From positions 1 to 36,573 of the forward strand of contig CANJHI010000037.1 in NCBI GenBank assembly GCA_947474005.1: a stretch of 36,573 nucleotides of DNA, read 5' to 3'. The stretch comes from Alphaproteobacteria bacterium. GTDB taxonomy: Bacteria; Pseudomonadota; Alphaproteobacteria; Reyranellales; Reyranellaceae. A program made the translations under genes and the position numbers. Position 1 is the first letter of the stretch. Each line of letters opens with the position of its first letter. The notes beneath the pieces were generated by a model, which had not been told where the DNA came from, did no database searches, and saw nothing but the letters and a program-made list of their open reading frames with translations. Of the stretch, positions 8,072 to 17,861 are shown one piece after another.

Positions 8072-9072
8072 GCGCGCCCACCGCCACCATGCCCGACACC
8101 ATTCCCATCGTCGATCTCGGCCCCTATCTCGCGGGGGAGCCGGGCGCGATCGACCGCACCGCCGCCGAGCTGCGCCGGGCGCTCACGGAAATTGGCTTCT
8201 ACTTCATCGTCAATCACGGCGTGCCATCGGCACAGGTCCGCGACATCTTCGATCAGGCGGCGCGGTTTCACGCCCAGCCGCTCGAGAAGAAAATGGAAGT
8301 CAGGATCGACAAGCACAATGTCGGCTACCTGCCGATGCGCGGCGACACGCTGCGCACCTCGACGGTGCAGGCCGTCACCAAGCCCAACCTCAACGAGGCG
8401 CTGTTCGTGGCGCGCGACCTGGCCCACGATCATCCCGACGTGCTCGCCGACCGGCGCTTTCGTAGCGCCAACCGCTGGCCCTCGGACCTGCCGGGCTTCC
8501 GCGAATCGGTCGTCGCTTATTGCGAGGCCATGGAGCGGCTGGCGCAACGGCTGGTGCGGCTCTACGCCCGCGCCCTCGACTTGCCGCTGGAATATTTCGA
8601 CGCCCCCTTCGGCGAGCCGCAATACAAGCTGCGCATGACGCACTATCCGAACCAGGCGGCGGCCGACGATGACGACTTCGGCATCGCCCCGCACACCGAC
8701 ACCAGTTTCCTGACGCTGCTCGCGCCCAACGACGTGCCCGGCCTGTCGATCCGCACACAAGATGGCCAATGGATCGACGCGCCGGTCCTGCCCGGCGCCT
8801 ATCTCGTGAACGGCGGGCAATTGCTGCAGCGCTGGACCAACGATTTCTGCCTCGCCACGCCGCATCGCGCCGTGAACAGGAGCGGCGGCGAGCGCTATGC
8901 GCTGGCCTTCTTCTGCGACAGCACCATCGACTGGCCGATCGCGGCGGTCCCGACCACGGTCGGGCCCGACAAGCCGCCGAAATATCCGACGACCTGGTAC
9001 ACCGACTACATGACGCTCTATCAGAAGCGGACCTACGATCTGTTGGCTGACGACGTACAGGCCGCGGATTGA
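8068..9072 (+). CDS. isopenicillin N synthase-like 2OG-Fe(II) oxygenase, copy 2
   Basis: A 334-residue paralogue of the preceding gene, aligning over its whole length with only short differences (5-6 extra N-terminal residues, an extra residue near RWPSDLPGF). Iron ligands His209, Asp211 and His266 and Arg276 are kept, and the RxS Ser is again Ala (GGERYALAFF). The ATG at 8068 overlaps the previous TGA (ATGA), and its own TGA overlaps the TTG of the hydrolase behind it. Many segments are identical between the copies (GYLPMRG, LRTSTVQA, PHTDTSFLTLLAPN, VGPDKPPKYPTTWY), pointing to a tandem duplication. Whether the two act on the same substrate or form a heteromer is not visible. Confidence 0.93.
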   Translation: MSAPTATMPDTIPIVDLGPYLAGEPGAIDRTAAELRRALTEIGFYFIVNHGVPSAQVRDIFDQAARFHAQPLEKKMEVRIDKHNVGYLPMRGDTLRTSTVQAVTKPNLNEALFVARDLAHDHPDVLADRRFRSANRWPSDLPGFRESVVAYCEAMERLAQRLVRLYARALDLPLEYFDAPFGEPQYKLRMTHYPNQAAADDDDFGIAPHTDTSFLTLLAPNDVPGLSIRTQDGQWIDAPVLPGAYLVNGGQLLQRWTNDFCLATPHRAVNRSGGERYALAFFCDSTIDWPIAAVPTTVGPDKPPKYPTTWYTDYMTLYQKRTYDLLADDVQAAD

Positions 9073-9992
9073 ACACGCCGGCCGATGTTATCGTCCGCGA
9101 AGGGCGTGTCGTCTCGGCCCATGGCCCTCAAATCGACGTGGCAATTGACGTGCCGTGGTGGAGCTTCACCAAGACCGTGATCGCCGCGGCCGCCCTGGCG
9201 CTCGTGCGCGACGGGCTTCTGGTGCTCGATGCGCCACTTGCCGGAGAACCCTACACGCTCCGCCAACTCCTGCAGCATCGCGCCGGCCTCGCCGACTACG
9301 GCGGACTCGCCACCTACCATGATGCGGTCGCATGCCGCGCAGATGCCTGGCCGGCGAGCGAACTTCTCGCCCGCACCGACGCCGATCAACTCATCTATCG
9401 GCCGGGCGAAGGCTGGGCCTACTCCAATATCGGCTACCTGCTGGTCCGACGGCTGATCGAGGCGGCGACCGGCGAAGATCTGGGCTCGGCCCTGACGCGT
9501 CTCGTCCTGCAGCCGCTCGGCATCGAGGGCGTTCGCCTCGCCGAGCGGCGGGAGGACCTCGCGACGGTCGCGATGGGCGAGACCTGCGACTACGACCCGC
9601 GCTGAGTCTATCACGGCCTGCTCGTCGGGCCGCTCCAGGATGCAGCACTCCTGCTCGATCGCCTGATGACGGGCGGGCTGCTGCCGCCCGAGCTGTTGTC
9701 CGCGATGCTCGATCGTCATTCCGTCGGCGGCCCCATCGCCGGCCGGCCGTGGCTGACGCCAGCCTACGGTCTCGGCCTGATGATTGGTGGCGCCGAGGGC
9801 GACATGACGGTCGTCGGCCACACGGGCGGCGGTCCCGGCTCCGGCATCGCCGTCTATCATCGCAGCGACGCCGGACCATGCACTGCGGCAGCTTTTTCGC
9901 CGGGCGACGATCAGGGCGACGTGGAGCGGCGCTGCGTCTTGTCGTTGGCCGCGCCGCCTGCCAAGAAAGATGAGACAAAAGTCGAGACATGA
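9069..9992 (+). pseudogene. serine beta-lactamase-fold hydrolase, interrupted by in-frame TGA
   Basis: From the TTG at 9069 (overlapping the previous stop as TTGA) the frame encodes a class C beta-lactamase/esterase-like enzyme: nucleophile motif S32FTK35, then Y118SN120. A TGA at 9603-9605 follows codon 178. The same frame continues without a shift (VYHGLLVGPLQDAALLLDRL) to the third motif HTGGGPGSG near codon 251, so all three active-site motifs exist but are split. A Trp codon (TGG) mutated to TGA is the simplest cause. Near 9925 homology seems to move to another frame (ALRLVVGRAACQER, ending at 9973), suggesting a second lesion. A sequencing error, or two separately translated pieces (ATG at 9666), remain possible. 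An intact form would hydrolyse an ester, amide or lactone. Confidence 0.75.
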
Positions 9993-10026
9993 GCGTGGCC
10001 AAGCAAGGCCGCCGTCAGGGAGGAAT

Positions 10027-11001
10027 ATGCGAACGAGCTGGTGCGTCAGGCTGATTGCCGCCGGCCTTGCGATATTGGTCGGCGCAGCCGTCCAGGCGCA
10101 GACCTATCCGCAGCAGTCGGTCACGATGATCGTGCCGTTTCCGCCGGGCGGCGGCACCGACACGGGCGCGCGTCTCCTGGCGCAGAAGCTCTCCGACAAA
10201 TGGGGCCAGCAGGTCATCGTCGACAACAAGCCGGGTGCTGCCGGCATCGTCGGCGTCGAGATCGCCTCCAAGGCCAAGCCCGACGGCTACACCATCGTCA
10301 TGGGCAACATCGGCACGCAGGCGATCAATCCCTCGCTCTACAAGAAGCTGCCCTACAACGCCGACACCGCCTTCACGCCGATCACGCTGGTGGCCGAACT
10401 GCCGCTGGTGCTGGTGATCAATCCGGCGACCGCGGCCAAGACCACCGCCGAGCTTATCGCGCTGGCCAAGGCCAAGCCCGGCGACCTCACCTATTCGACC
10501 TCGGGCAACGGCAGTTCGATGCATCTCGCCGCCGCCCTGTTCGAGAACCAGGCCGGGCTGAAGCTGACGCACGTGCCCTACAAGGGCGGCGGGCCGGCGA
10601 TCCAGGATCTAATGGGTGGCCATGTCAGCATGTCGTTCGCCACCGTCCTGGAGACCAGCGGCCAGATCAAGTCGGGCAAGCTTCGCGCCATCGCCGTCAC
10701 CAGCGACAAGCGCTCGCCAGCGCTGCCCGACGTTCCGACCGCCGCCGAAAGCGGCCTGCCCGGCTACAATTCGATCTCGTGGATCGGCCTGTTGGCGCCG
10801 GCCGGCACGCCGCAGCCGATCGTCGACAAGATCGCGGCCGACGTGAACGCCGTCCTGACCGAGCCGGCGACGCGCCAGCAGTTCGTCGACCAGGGCGCCA
10901 TTCCGGTCGGCAGCACGCCGGCCCAGTTCAAGGCCCTGATCGACGCCGACCGCGTGCGCTACGGCAAGATCATCGTGGAAAAGGACATCAAGCTCGAATG
11001 A
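10027..11001 (+). CDS. TctC/Bug-family tripartite tricarboxylate transporter receptor
   Basis: A 324-residue periplasmic binding protein. MRTSWCVRLIAAGLAILVGA, ending at AVQAQ, is a Sec-type signal peptide. The mature chain shows YPQQSVTMIVPFPPGGGTD, VIVDNKPGAAG, KPDGYTIVMGN and THVPYKGGGPA, all standard for Bug proteins. The ATG at 10027 follows GGGAGGA at short spacing; the frame is open upstream to 9970, but that part overlaps the broken hydrolase and has no signal-peptide character. It sits in the middle of the oxygenase-enolase-CoA ligase operon and probably delivers that pathway's substrate. No TctA/TctB genes are nearby, so it must use membrane components encoded elsewhere. Confidence 0.93.
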   Translation: MRTSWCVRLIAAGLAILVGAAVQAQTYPQQSVTMIVPFPPGGGTDTGARLLAQKLSDKWGQQVIVDNKPGAAGIVGVEIASKAKPDGYTIVMGNIGTQAINPSLYKKLPYNADTAFTPITLVAELPLVLVINPATAAKTTAELIALAKAKPGDLTYSTSGNGSSMHLAAALFENQAGLKLTHVPYKGGGPAIQDLMGGHVSMSFATVLETSGQIKSGKLRAIAVTSDKRSPALPDVPTAAESGLPGYNSISWIGLLAPAGTPQPIVDKIAADVNAVLTEPATRQQFVDQGAIPVGSTPAQFKALIDADRVRYGKIIVEKDIKLE

Positions 11002-11023
11002 GCGCCCAAATGAGGGACGGCAC

Positions 11024-12172
11024 ATGAGCGAGGCCACCCTCGCCCGCGTCGAAGCCCACGTCTTCCGCACGCCGATCAAGGAACCGATCCGCACCTCGTT
11101 CGGCACCATGACCGAGCGCGTCGCCGTGTTCGTGCGCGTGGAAGATTCCGACGGCGCGCGCGGCTGGGGCGAGGTCTGGTGCAATTTCCCCACCGCCAGC
11201 GCCGAGCACCGCGCGCTGATCTTCGCCGACATCGTGGCGCCGCGGGCGCTTGGCCGTTCGCTCGACGACCCCGTGGCGCTGTGGGGCGAGATCGACCGCG
11301 CGCTGCATGTGCTGCGCGTGCAGAGCGGCGATGCCGGCGCGCTGTCGGCCGCCGCCGCGGGTCTCGACCTCGCGATCCACGATCTCCGCGCGCGCAAGCG
11401 CGGCCTGCCGCTGTGGCGGGCGCTTGGTGGGAGTGACGACCGGCCGGTGCCGGTCTACGGCTCAGGCCTCAATCCCGGACCGGGTGCGTTCGACACCGTC
11501 GAGCGCCTGCGGGCCGCGGGCTACCGCGCCTTCAAGACAAAGGTCGGGTTTGGCGCGGCGACCGATCTCGGCACGCTGCGGCCGGTCGCGCGGGCGCTGG
11601 ACGACGGCGAACGGCTGATGGTCGACGTCAACCAGGGCTGGGATCTCCGCACCGCCTGCACCATGGCGCCCAAGCTCGCCGAGTTCGGCCTGCATTGGAT
11701 CGAGGAGCCGCTGGCGGCCGACCGGCCGATGGCCGAGTGGACACAGGTCGCCGCCGTGGCGCCGACACAGATCGCCGCCGGCGAAAACCTGCGCGGCGCC
11801 GGTCCCTTCCAGGAGATGATCGGTTCGGGCCTGTTCGGCATCATCCAGCCCGATGCGGCCAAATGGGGCGGCCACTCTGGTTGCCTGCCCGTGGCACGCG
11901 CTGCGCTGGCTGCCGGCCGGACCTACTGCCCGCATTTCCTGGGGGGCGCGCTCGGCCTCCTGCATTCGCTCCATCTGCTGGCGGCGGTCCGCGGCCCCGG
12001 CCTGCTGGAAGTCGACGCCAATGCCAATCCACTGCGCGAAGGCCTGCTGGGCGACCTTTTGACCGTGCGCGACGGCGCCGTGTCCCTTCCCGGAGGCCAA
12101 GGACTCGGTCTAGAACCGGACATCAAATCGCTCGCCGCCCTCAGAACCCTGCACCTGGAGCGGCACGTCTAA
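11024..12172 (+). CDS. mandelate racemase/muconate lactonizing enzyme family protein
   Basis: A 382-residue enolase-superfamily member. The Mg ligands are Asp201 (VDVNQGW), Glu227 (WIEEPL) and Glu254 (AAGENLRG). The first general base is the KxK pair Lys171/Lys173 (FKTKVGF), and Asp277 (QPDAAKWGG) with His304 (CPHFLGG) make the His-Asp dyad. This is the mandelate-racemase subgroup pattern; such enzymes abstract the alpha proton of a carboxylate, giving racemisation or dehydration of acid sugars and related acids. It starts 22 bases after the TctC gene and is followed 19 bases later by the CoA ligase, so its product may be the acid that is next activated. The substrate is unknown. Confidence 0.92.
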   Translation: MSEATLARVEAHVFRTPIKEPIRTSFGTMTERVAVFVRVEDSDGARGWGEVWCNFPTASAEHRALIFADIVAPRALGRSLDDPVALWGEIDRALHVLRVQSGDAGALSAAAAGLDLAIHDLRARKRGLPLWRALGGSDDRPVPVYGSGLNPGPGAFDTVERLRAAGYRAFKTKVGFGAATDLGTLRPVARALDDGERLMVDVNQGWDLRTACTMAPKLAEFGLHWIEEPLAADRPMAEWTQVAAVAPTQIAAGENLRGAGPFQEMIGSGLFGIIQPDAAKWGGHSGCLPVARAALAAGRTYCPHFLGGALGLLHSLHLLAAVRGPGLLEVDANANPLREGLLGDLLTVRDGAVSLPGGQGLGLEPDIKSLAALRTLHLERHV

Positions 12173-12191
12173 GAAACGAAGAGGAAACAAC

Positions 12192-13801
<1,610 letters not shown>

Positions 13802-13820
<19 letters not shown>

Positions 13821-14728
13821 TTAGGGACGACCGGGCGTCGGGCCGCGACATCGACGACCACCGCCGCCAGCACGATCGCCCCACCGGCAAGTGTGGCGGC
13901 GGCCGGTGTCTCACCGAATGCCAGCCATACCCAGAGCGTGCCGAGCGGCGTCTGCAGCACGCCGATCAGCGCGCCGCGCGTCGCCGACACCAGCGGCGTA
14001 CCCAGCGCCAGCAGGAGCAGGCCGAGGCCGAACTGGCTAGTGCCGAACAGGCCCAGCAGGAACAGCTCTTGGCCGCTCACCGACAAGGGCCGGGCGAACG
14101 GCAACACGATCAACGCACACAACAGGGCTGACAGTCCGACGGCCGGCAACATGCTGATCCCGGGATTGCGCCGGATCAGCACCAGGACCATCGCCATCAG
14201 GACGGCCATGGCGAAGGCCAACAGATTGCCCGCCAGGTGTCCGTCCGCGCCGGCGAAGCCCGTCATGACCGCGACGCCCAGCAGCGCCGCCAGCGTGGCC
14301 ATCAGCGTGATCCTGTCCTCGCGCTCGCCCAGCACCAGCCAGGCCATGCCCGCCGTCACGAAGGGGATCGTGGCGTCGATCACCAGCACGTCGGCCACGC
14401 TGGAGAGCTTCAAGGCATTCAGGAAACAGACCGTCGCCACCGCCGAGCAGAGCGCTGTCAGCAGTCCGTCCCGGCCGATGTCCAGGATCGCCCGGACAAC
14501 GCGTCCGCGCTCGCGGTATGCCAAGACGACGAACAGGAGCAGCCCGCCGAACAGGCCACGCCAGAACAGCATCGTCCAGGCGTCGACGTCGACCAGCCGC
14601 GTGTAGAAGCCGCCACTCGAGTAGGCGGCGGCCGACGCTGCGAGCAGCGCCGTGCCGAGCCAGGCGCTCTTGTTCTGCCTGTTATTTGACAAGGGCCACG
14701 CAGTCGATCTCCAGGTCGAATGGGCCAA
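13802..14728 (-). CDS. DMT-superfamily (EamA) transporter
   Basis: A protein of up to 308 residues with ten hydrophobic segments in two EamA repeats (first about 23-150, second about 160-290). The first helix contains SAAAYSSGGFYTRLVD, and the repeats carry ATIPFVTAGMAWLVLGE and LGTPLVSATRGALIGVLQTPLGTLW patterns. Members mostly export metabolites or amino acids across the inner membrane. The start is uncertain: TTG at 14728 follows GGGGGATGG but overlaps the RidA gene by 47 bases; TTG at 14689 overlaps it by 8 bases but lacks a ribosome site. It is last in the ABM-RidA-DMT run. Confidence 0.86.
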
Positions 14729-15080
14729 ACCATCCCCCGGGGCAAAAGAAGGTGCGCGCGGGCTTATGCGCGCCGAAATATTCGGCGTAGATCCCGTTCA
14801 CGATCGCGAAATAGGCCGGATTCGAGCAATAGACCGTGCACTTCACGACCCGGTCGAGCGCCGAACCCGCCGCCTCGAGGCAGCTCTTCAGATGCTCGAG
14901 CACGCGCCTGGCCTGCTGGTCGATGGGCAGGATGTCGTAGGCGCCTGTTTCGGGATTCACCGGCGGCATGCCGGACACATAGACCCAATCGCCCGCCCGA
15001 ACGACCGACGACGTCGGCACATTGTTGCGCTCGGCAAACTTCGTCAGCGCGGGAACGTCAGGCTTGGAAATCTCGATCAT
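14682..15080 (-). CDS. RidA-family (YjgF/UK114) protein
   Basis: A 132-residue trimeric-type enamine/imine deaminase family protein. Arg109 (KPARTFF), which binds the substrate carboxylate in RidA, and Glu124 (FDLEIDCVAL) are both kept, so imine hydrolase activity is possible. VSGMPPVNPETG and QQARRVLEHLKSCLEAAGS are the other family marks. Catabolic operons often hold specialised RidA paralogues (Rid1-7) rather than the housekeeping one, and this one sits between an ABM-domain protein and an exporter. It starts at 15080, 9 bases after the ABM gene ends, and its 3' end overlaps the exporter start. Confidence 0.9.
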   Translation of the reverse strand: MIEISKPDVPALTKFAERNNVPTSSVVRAGDWVYVSGMPPVNPETGAYDILPIDQQARRVLEHLKSCLEAAGSALDRVVKCTVYCSNPAYFAIVNGIYAEYFGAHKPARTFFCPGGWFGPFDLEIDCVALVK

Positions 15081-15089
15081 CAGACTCTC

Positions 15090-15422
15090 CTACAGGAAGG
15101 GAACGAAGGGCACGCGTTCGCGCCGTGTGACCCGGGGTATGAGTTCCTTGATCGCCGCTTTGAAGTGGTCGGTCGCCTCATGCTCCGCCCAGCCGGCCTC
15201 GTTGGCGTAGAGTTCGAAAATGAAGAACAGCGACCTGTTTGTCGGCGACCGGTAGGAGAGAAAGAGTTTGACTCCCGGCTCCGCCATCGTGGGTTCCGTC
15301 AGAACCCGCAGGATCTCGGCAAGAGCCTCCGCCTCACCTTCCTTCGCCTCGAGCATGATCGCGACGACAAAGCCATCGTTCAGGGCGGCGAGCGAGTCGG
15401 GCGGGATCCAATTTGTGAGCAT
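15090..15422 (-). CDS. small ABM-domain protein (putative quinol monooxygenase-like)
   Basis: A 110-residue dimeric alpha/beta-barrel-like protein. The FVVAIMLEAKEGEAEALAEI strand-helix, the PGVKLFLSYRSPTN strand and the LFFIFELYANEAGWAEHEAT segment, ending in DHFKAAIKELI, match the antibiotic-biosynthesis-monooxygenase (YgiN-like) layout. Members act on quinols or aromatics without a cofactor, or simply bind them. The ATG at 15422 is preceded by GGAGG; the open frame extends 17 codons upstream without a ribosome site. It is first of a three-gene run and divergent from the WYL regulator across a 91-base gap, so that regulator probably controls it. Confidence 0.82.
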   Translation of the reverse strand: MLTNWIPPDSLAALNDGFVVAIMLEAKEGEAEALAEILRVLTEPTMAEPGVKLFLSYRSPTNRSLFFIFELYANEAGWAEHEATDHFKAAIKELIPRVTRRERVPFVPFL

Positions 15423-15466
15423 GAGAGCCTCCGTTGAGTTCGGTTCATCGCTATAGACACCCACTC

Positions 15467-15512
15467 CTGACAACGTTGTGTCAGTAGTGAAAAAGGCCTA
15501 TAAAATAGGCCT
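15467..15512 (+). promoter_or_regulatory. promoter and two inverted repeats ahead of the WYL regulator
   Basis: Two palindromes lie in the divergent gap: CTGACA-N6-TGTCAG (15467-15484), and a perfect AGGCCTAT-AAA-ATAGGCCT (15494-15512) ending just before the ATG at 15514. A sigma70-like promoter fits over them: TTGTGT (15477-15482), 16-base spacer, TATAAA (15499-15504). The second repeat therefore covers the -10 element, as expected for autorepression. Transcription would start at about the ATG, so the mRNA may be nearly leaderless. The palindromes are seen directly; the binding factor is inferred. Confidence 0.55.
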
Positions 15513-15513
15513 C

Positions 15514-16206
15514 ATGCGTCGCTCCGACCGCCTGTTCGACATCATCCAGCGCCTGCGCACAGCGTCAGGCCCGGTAACGGCGGCAGCGTTGGCGGCCGGC
15601 CTCGAGGTGACCCCGCGCACGGTCTATCGCGACATCGCCACGCTCCAGGCGCGCCGCGTGCCGATCGAGGGCGCGGCCGGGATCGGCTATGTGCTGCGCA
15701 AGGGCTTCGACCTGCCGCCGCTGATGTTCACCATCGACGAAGTCGAGGCGATCGCCGTGGGCGCCCGCCTCGTCCGGCGCCTGCGCGATCCCAAGCTGCA
15801 GGAGGCCGCCGACGCGGTGCTGGCCAAGGTAACGGTCGTGCTGCCCGACCGGATGCGTAGCCATCTTTCGGCGACACCGATCTATGTCTCCCCGGGCATT
15901 GCGGCCGAGGCGCAGGGCGCAGACCTCGCCGAAATGCGCGCCGCCATCCGCGACAGCCGGAAGCTCTATATCGCCTATGCCGACGTCACCGGCCGGCGCA
16001 GCAACCGCACGATCTGGCCGATCGCCATGGCCTACTACGTCGATGTCACGCTGGTCGGGGCCTGGTGCGAGCTCCGAGCTGACTACCGGAATTTCCGCGT
16101 CGAGCGCATCCAGTCGTCCAAGGTGCTGGATGAGCATTTCGACCAGGACAACGGCCGGCTGTTTCGTGAATGGTCGGCGCTCCCCAAGGAGCGCCCGGCA
16201 GGGTAG
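15514..16206 (+). CDS. YafY-type HTH/WYL-domain transcriptional regulator
   Basis: A 230-residue regulator. Residues 1-55 form a winged helix-turn-helix of the HTH_11/DeoR type (MRRSDRLFDIIQRLRT, then VTPRTVYRDIATLQ as recognition helix). A wing, GAAGIGYVLRKGFDLPPL, follows. The C-terminal part (about 135-215) is the WYL ligand-binding domain, with IAYADVTGRRSNRTIWPIAMAYY and LVGAWCELRADYRNFRVERI. The start at 15514 is chosen because the fold begins there and the promoter lies over the upstream in-frame GTG at 15478. It is divergent from the ABM-RidA-DMT run and 9 bases ahead of the TauD-like gene. Its effector is unknown. Confidence 0.9.
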   Translation: MRRSDRLFDIIQRLRTASGPVTAAALAAGLEVTPRTVYRDIATLQARRVPIEGAAGIGYVLRKGFDLPPLMFTIDEVEAIAVGARLVRRLRDPKLQEAADAVLAKVTVVLPDRMRSHLSATPIYVSPGIAAEAQGADLAEMRAAIRDSRKLYIAYADVTGRRSNRTIWPIAMAYYVDVTLVGAWCELRADYRNFRVERIQSSKVLDEHFDQDNGRLFREWSALPKERPAG

Positions 16207-16215
16207 ACTGGGGAT

Positions 16216-17106
16216 ATGACCATCGACATCAAACCCATCGATCCGGTCTCGCGCGCCTTCTTCGCAGGCGTTGTCTCCGGCATCGACCTCACCCGCCGCC
16301 TCACAGACGCAGAGGTGGCCGCCATCCACGCCGGCATGGACCGCTACGGCGTGCTGGTCTTCCACAACCAGCAACTCAGCGACGACCAGCAGCTCGCCTT
16401 CAGCCGCCAGCTCGGGCCGCTGGAACAGGCGACCGGCGACATCGCGGCCCCGCAGGACCGCCGCATGAGCATGGACCTGAACGACATCTCCAATCTCGAC
16501 AAGCATGGCGAGGTGCTGCCGCGCGATGACCGTCGTCGCCTGTTTGGCCTCGGCAACCAGCTCTGGCACTCCGACAGCTCGTTCAAGGACGTGCCGGCCA
16601 AGTATTCGCTGCTGTCGGCCCGCAAGATCCCGCCGACCGGTGGCAACACCGAGTTCGCCGACATGCGCGCGGCCTACGATGCGCTGGACGAGGCGACTAA
16701 GCGCGAAGTCCACGATCTCATCTGCGCTCACAGCCAGGTCTTTTCACGCGGCATCCTGGGGTTCGACGATTTCACGGAGGCCGAGCGCCTGAAGTGGGTG
16801 CCGGTGCGCCAGCGCCTGGTGCGGCGCCATCCCGGTAGCGGACGGCTGTCGCTCTATCTCGCCTCCCATGCCGGCGGCATCGAAGGCTGGCCGGTGCCCG
16901 AGGCCCGCGCCTTCCTGCGCGACCTCACCGAACACGCGACGCAGCGCCAGTTCGTCTATGCCCATGTCTGGAAGCCGTGGGACCTCGTGATGTGGGACAA
17001 CCGTGCCACCATGCACCGCGCCCGGCGCTACGATCCCAAGGAAGTCCGCGACATGCGCAGAACCACACTCACCAATGAAGTGTCGAGCCTGGAGCAGGCG
17101 CCGTAG
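16216..17106 (+). CDS. TauD/TfdA-family 2OG-Fe(II) dioxygenase
   Basis: A 296-residue oxygenase. The iron triad is His118 and Asp120 (LWHSDSSF) and His267 (MHRARRYD), with Arg residues at 278-282 (RDMRRTTL) for 2-oxoglutarate. NTEFADMRAAYDAL after the second helix is the standard TauD/TfdA stretch. The family splits taurine, alkyl sulfates, phenoxyacetates or similar by hydroxylation; the tail resembles the 2,4-D dioxygenase branch more than taurine dioxygenase, but the substrate is not assignable. It follows the WYL regulator by 9 bases (GGGGAT before the ATG) and precedes the MBL hydrolase by 7, so these three plus-strand genes are likely one operon. Confidence 0.93.
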   Translation: MTIDIKPIDPVSRAFFAGVVSGIDLTRRLTDAEVAAIHAGMDRYGVLVFHNQQLSDDQQLAFSRQLGPLEQATGDIAAPQDRRMSMDLNDISNLDKHGEVLPRDDRRRLFGLGNQLWHSDSSFKDVPAKYSLLSARKIPPTGGNTEFADMRAAYDALDEATKREVHDLICAHSQVFSRGILGFDDFTEAERLKWVPVRQRLVRRHPGSGRLSLYLASHAGGIEGWPVPEARAFLRDLTEHATQRQFVYAHVWKPWDLVMWDNRATMHRARRYDPKEVRDMRRTTLTNEVSSLEQAP

Positions 17107-17113
17107 CGACCTG

Positions 17114-17851
17114 ATGCGCCTCCAGTTCCTCGGTTCCGGCGACGCCTTCGGCAGCGGCGGCCGCTTCAACACCTGCTTCCATCTCGAGCGCCAGGAGCAC
17201 GGCAACGTGCTGATCGACTGCGGCGCCTCCTCGATGGTGGCGATCCGCAAATGGGAGGTCGAGCCCAATTCGATCTCGACGGTGCTGGTGAGCCACCTGC
17301 ACGGCGATCATTTCGCGGGCCTGCCCTTCTTCCTGCTCGACGCCCAGCTCGTGAGCCGGCGGACCGCGCCGCTACTGCTGGCCGGTCCGCCGGGCTTCGA
17401 GGAGCGACTGATGATCGTCATGGAGGCGATGTTCACGGGCTCGACCACGGCGCCGCGCAAGTTCGCGCTCGAGATTCGTGAGCTCGAGCTGCACGAGCGT
17501 GCCGAGATCAATGGACTCGCCGTCACGCCCTACCTGATGAAGCATTTCAGCGGCGCGCCGTCCTATGCGCTCCGGATCGAGACCGAAGGCAAGGTGCTCA
17601 CCTACTCCGGCGATACCGAATGGGTGGACGAGCTGATCCCGGCCGGCCGTGACGCCGATCTCTTCATCTGCGAGGCCTATTTCTTCGACAAGGCGATGAA
17701 GTACCACGTCGACTACAGCACGCTGATGAAGCGCCTGCCCGACATCGGCGCCAAGCGCACCATCATCACCCACATGAGTGCCGAGCTTCTGGACCGCCAG
17801 AGCGAGATTGCCTGCGAAGCGGCCCACGATGGGCTGATCGTCGAGTTCTAA
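17114..17851 (+). CDS. MBL-fold metallohydrolase (RNase Z-like)
   Basis: A 245-residue metallo-beta-lactamase-fold enzyme. The glycine-rich opening LQFLGSGDAFGSGGRFNT is as in RNase Z/ElaC-type proteins. The metal motif is H61xH63xD65H66 (SHLHGDHFAG), with a later Asp in YSGDTEW and a terminal His in ITHMS. It lacks the long exosite of true tRNase Z, so a small-molecule ester, lactone or phosphodiester hydrolase is as likely. The ATG at 17114 begins 8 bases after the TauD-like stop; upstream in-frame codons are not homologous. It is the last gene of the regulator-TauD-MBL run. Confidence 0.9.
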   Translation: MRLQFLGSGDAFGSGGRFNTCFHLERQEHGNVLIDCGASSMVAIRKWEVEPNSISTVLVSHLHGDHFAGLPFFLLDAQLVSRRTAPLLLAGPPGFEERLMIVMEAMFTGSTTAPRKFALEIRELELHERAEINGLAVTPYLMKHFSGAPSYALRIETEGKVLTYSGDTEWVDELIPAGRDADLFICEAYFFDKAMKYHVDYSTLMKRLPDIGAKRTIITHMSAELLDRQSEIACEAAHDGLIVEF

Positions 17852-17861
17852 GCCGGGGCGG

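Noticed and set aside
7021..9072. Apparent 683-codon fused oxygenase read from 7021
   Set aside because: Its first half is an out-of-frame reading of copy 1; only the part from 8068 is real protein, with its own ATGA-coupled start.
9603..9605. TGA as selenocysteine or programmed readthrough
   Set aside because: The homologous position seems to be Trp rather than Cys, only a 4-bp GGCC pairing lies just downstream, and the extra C-terminal frame change fits gene decay better.
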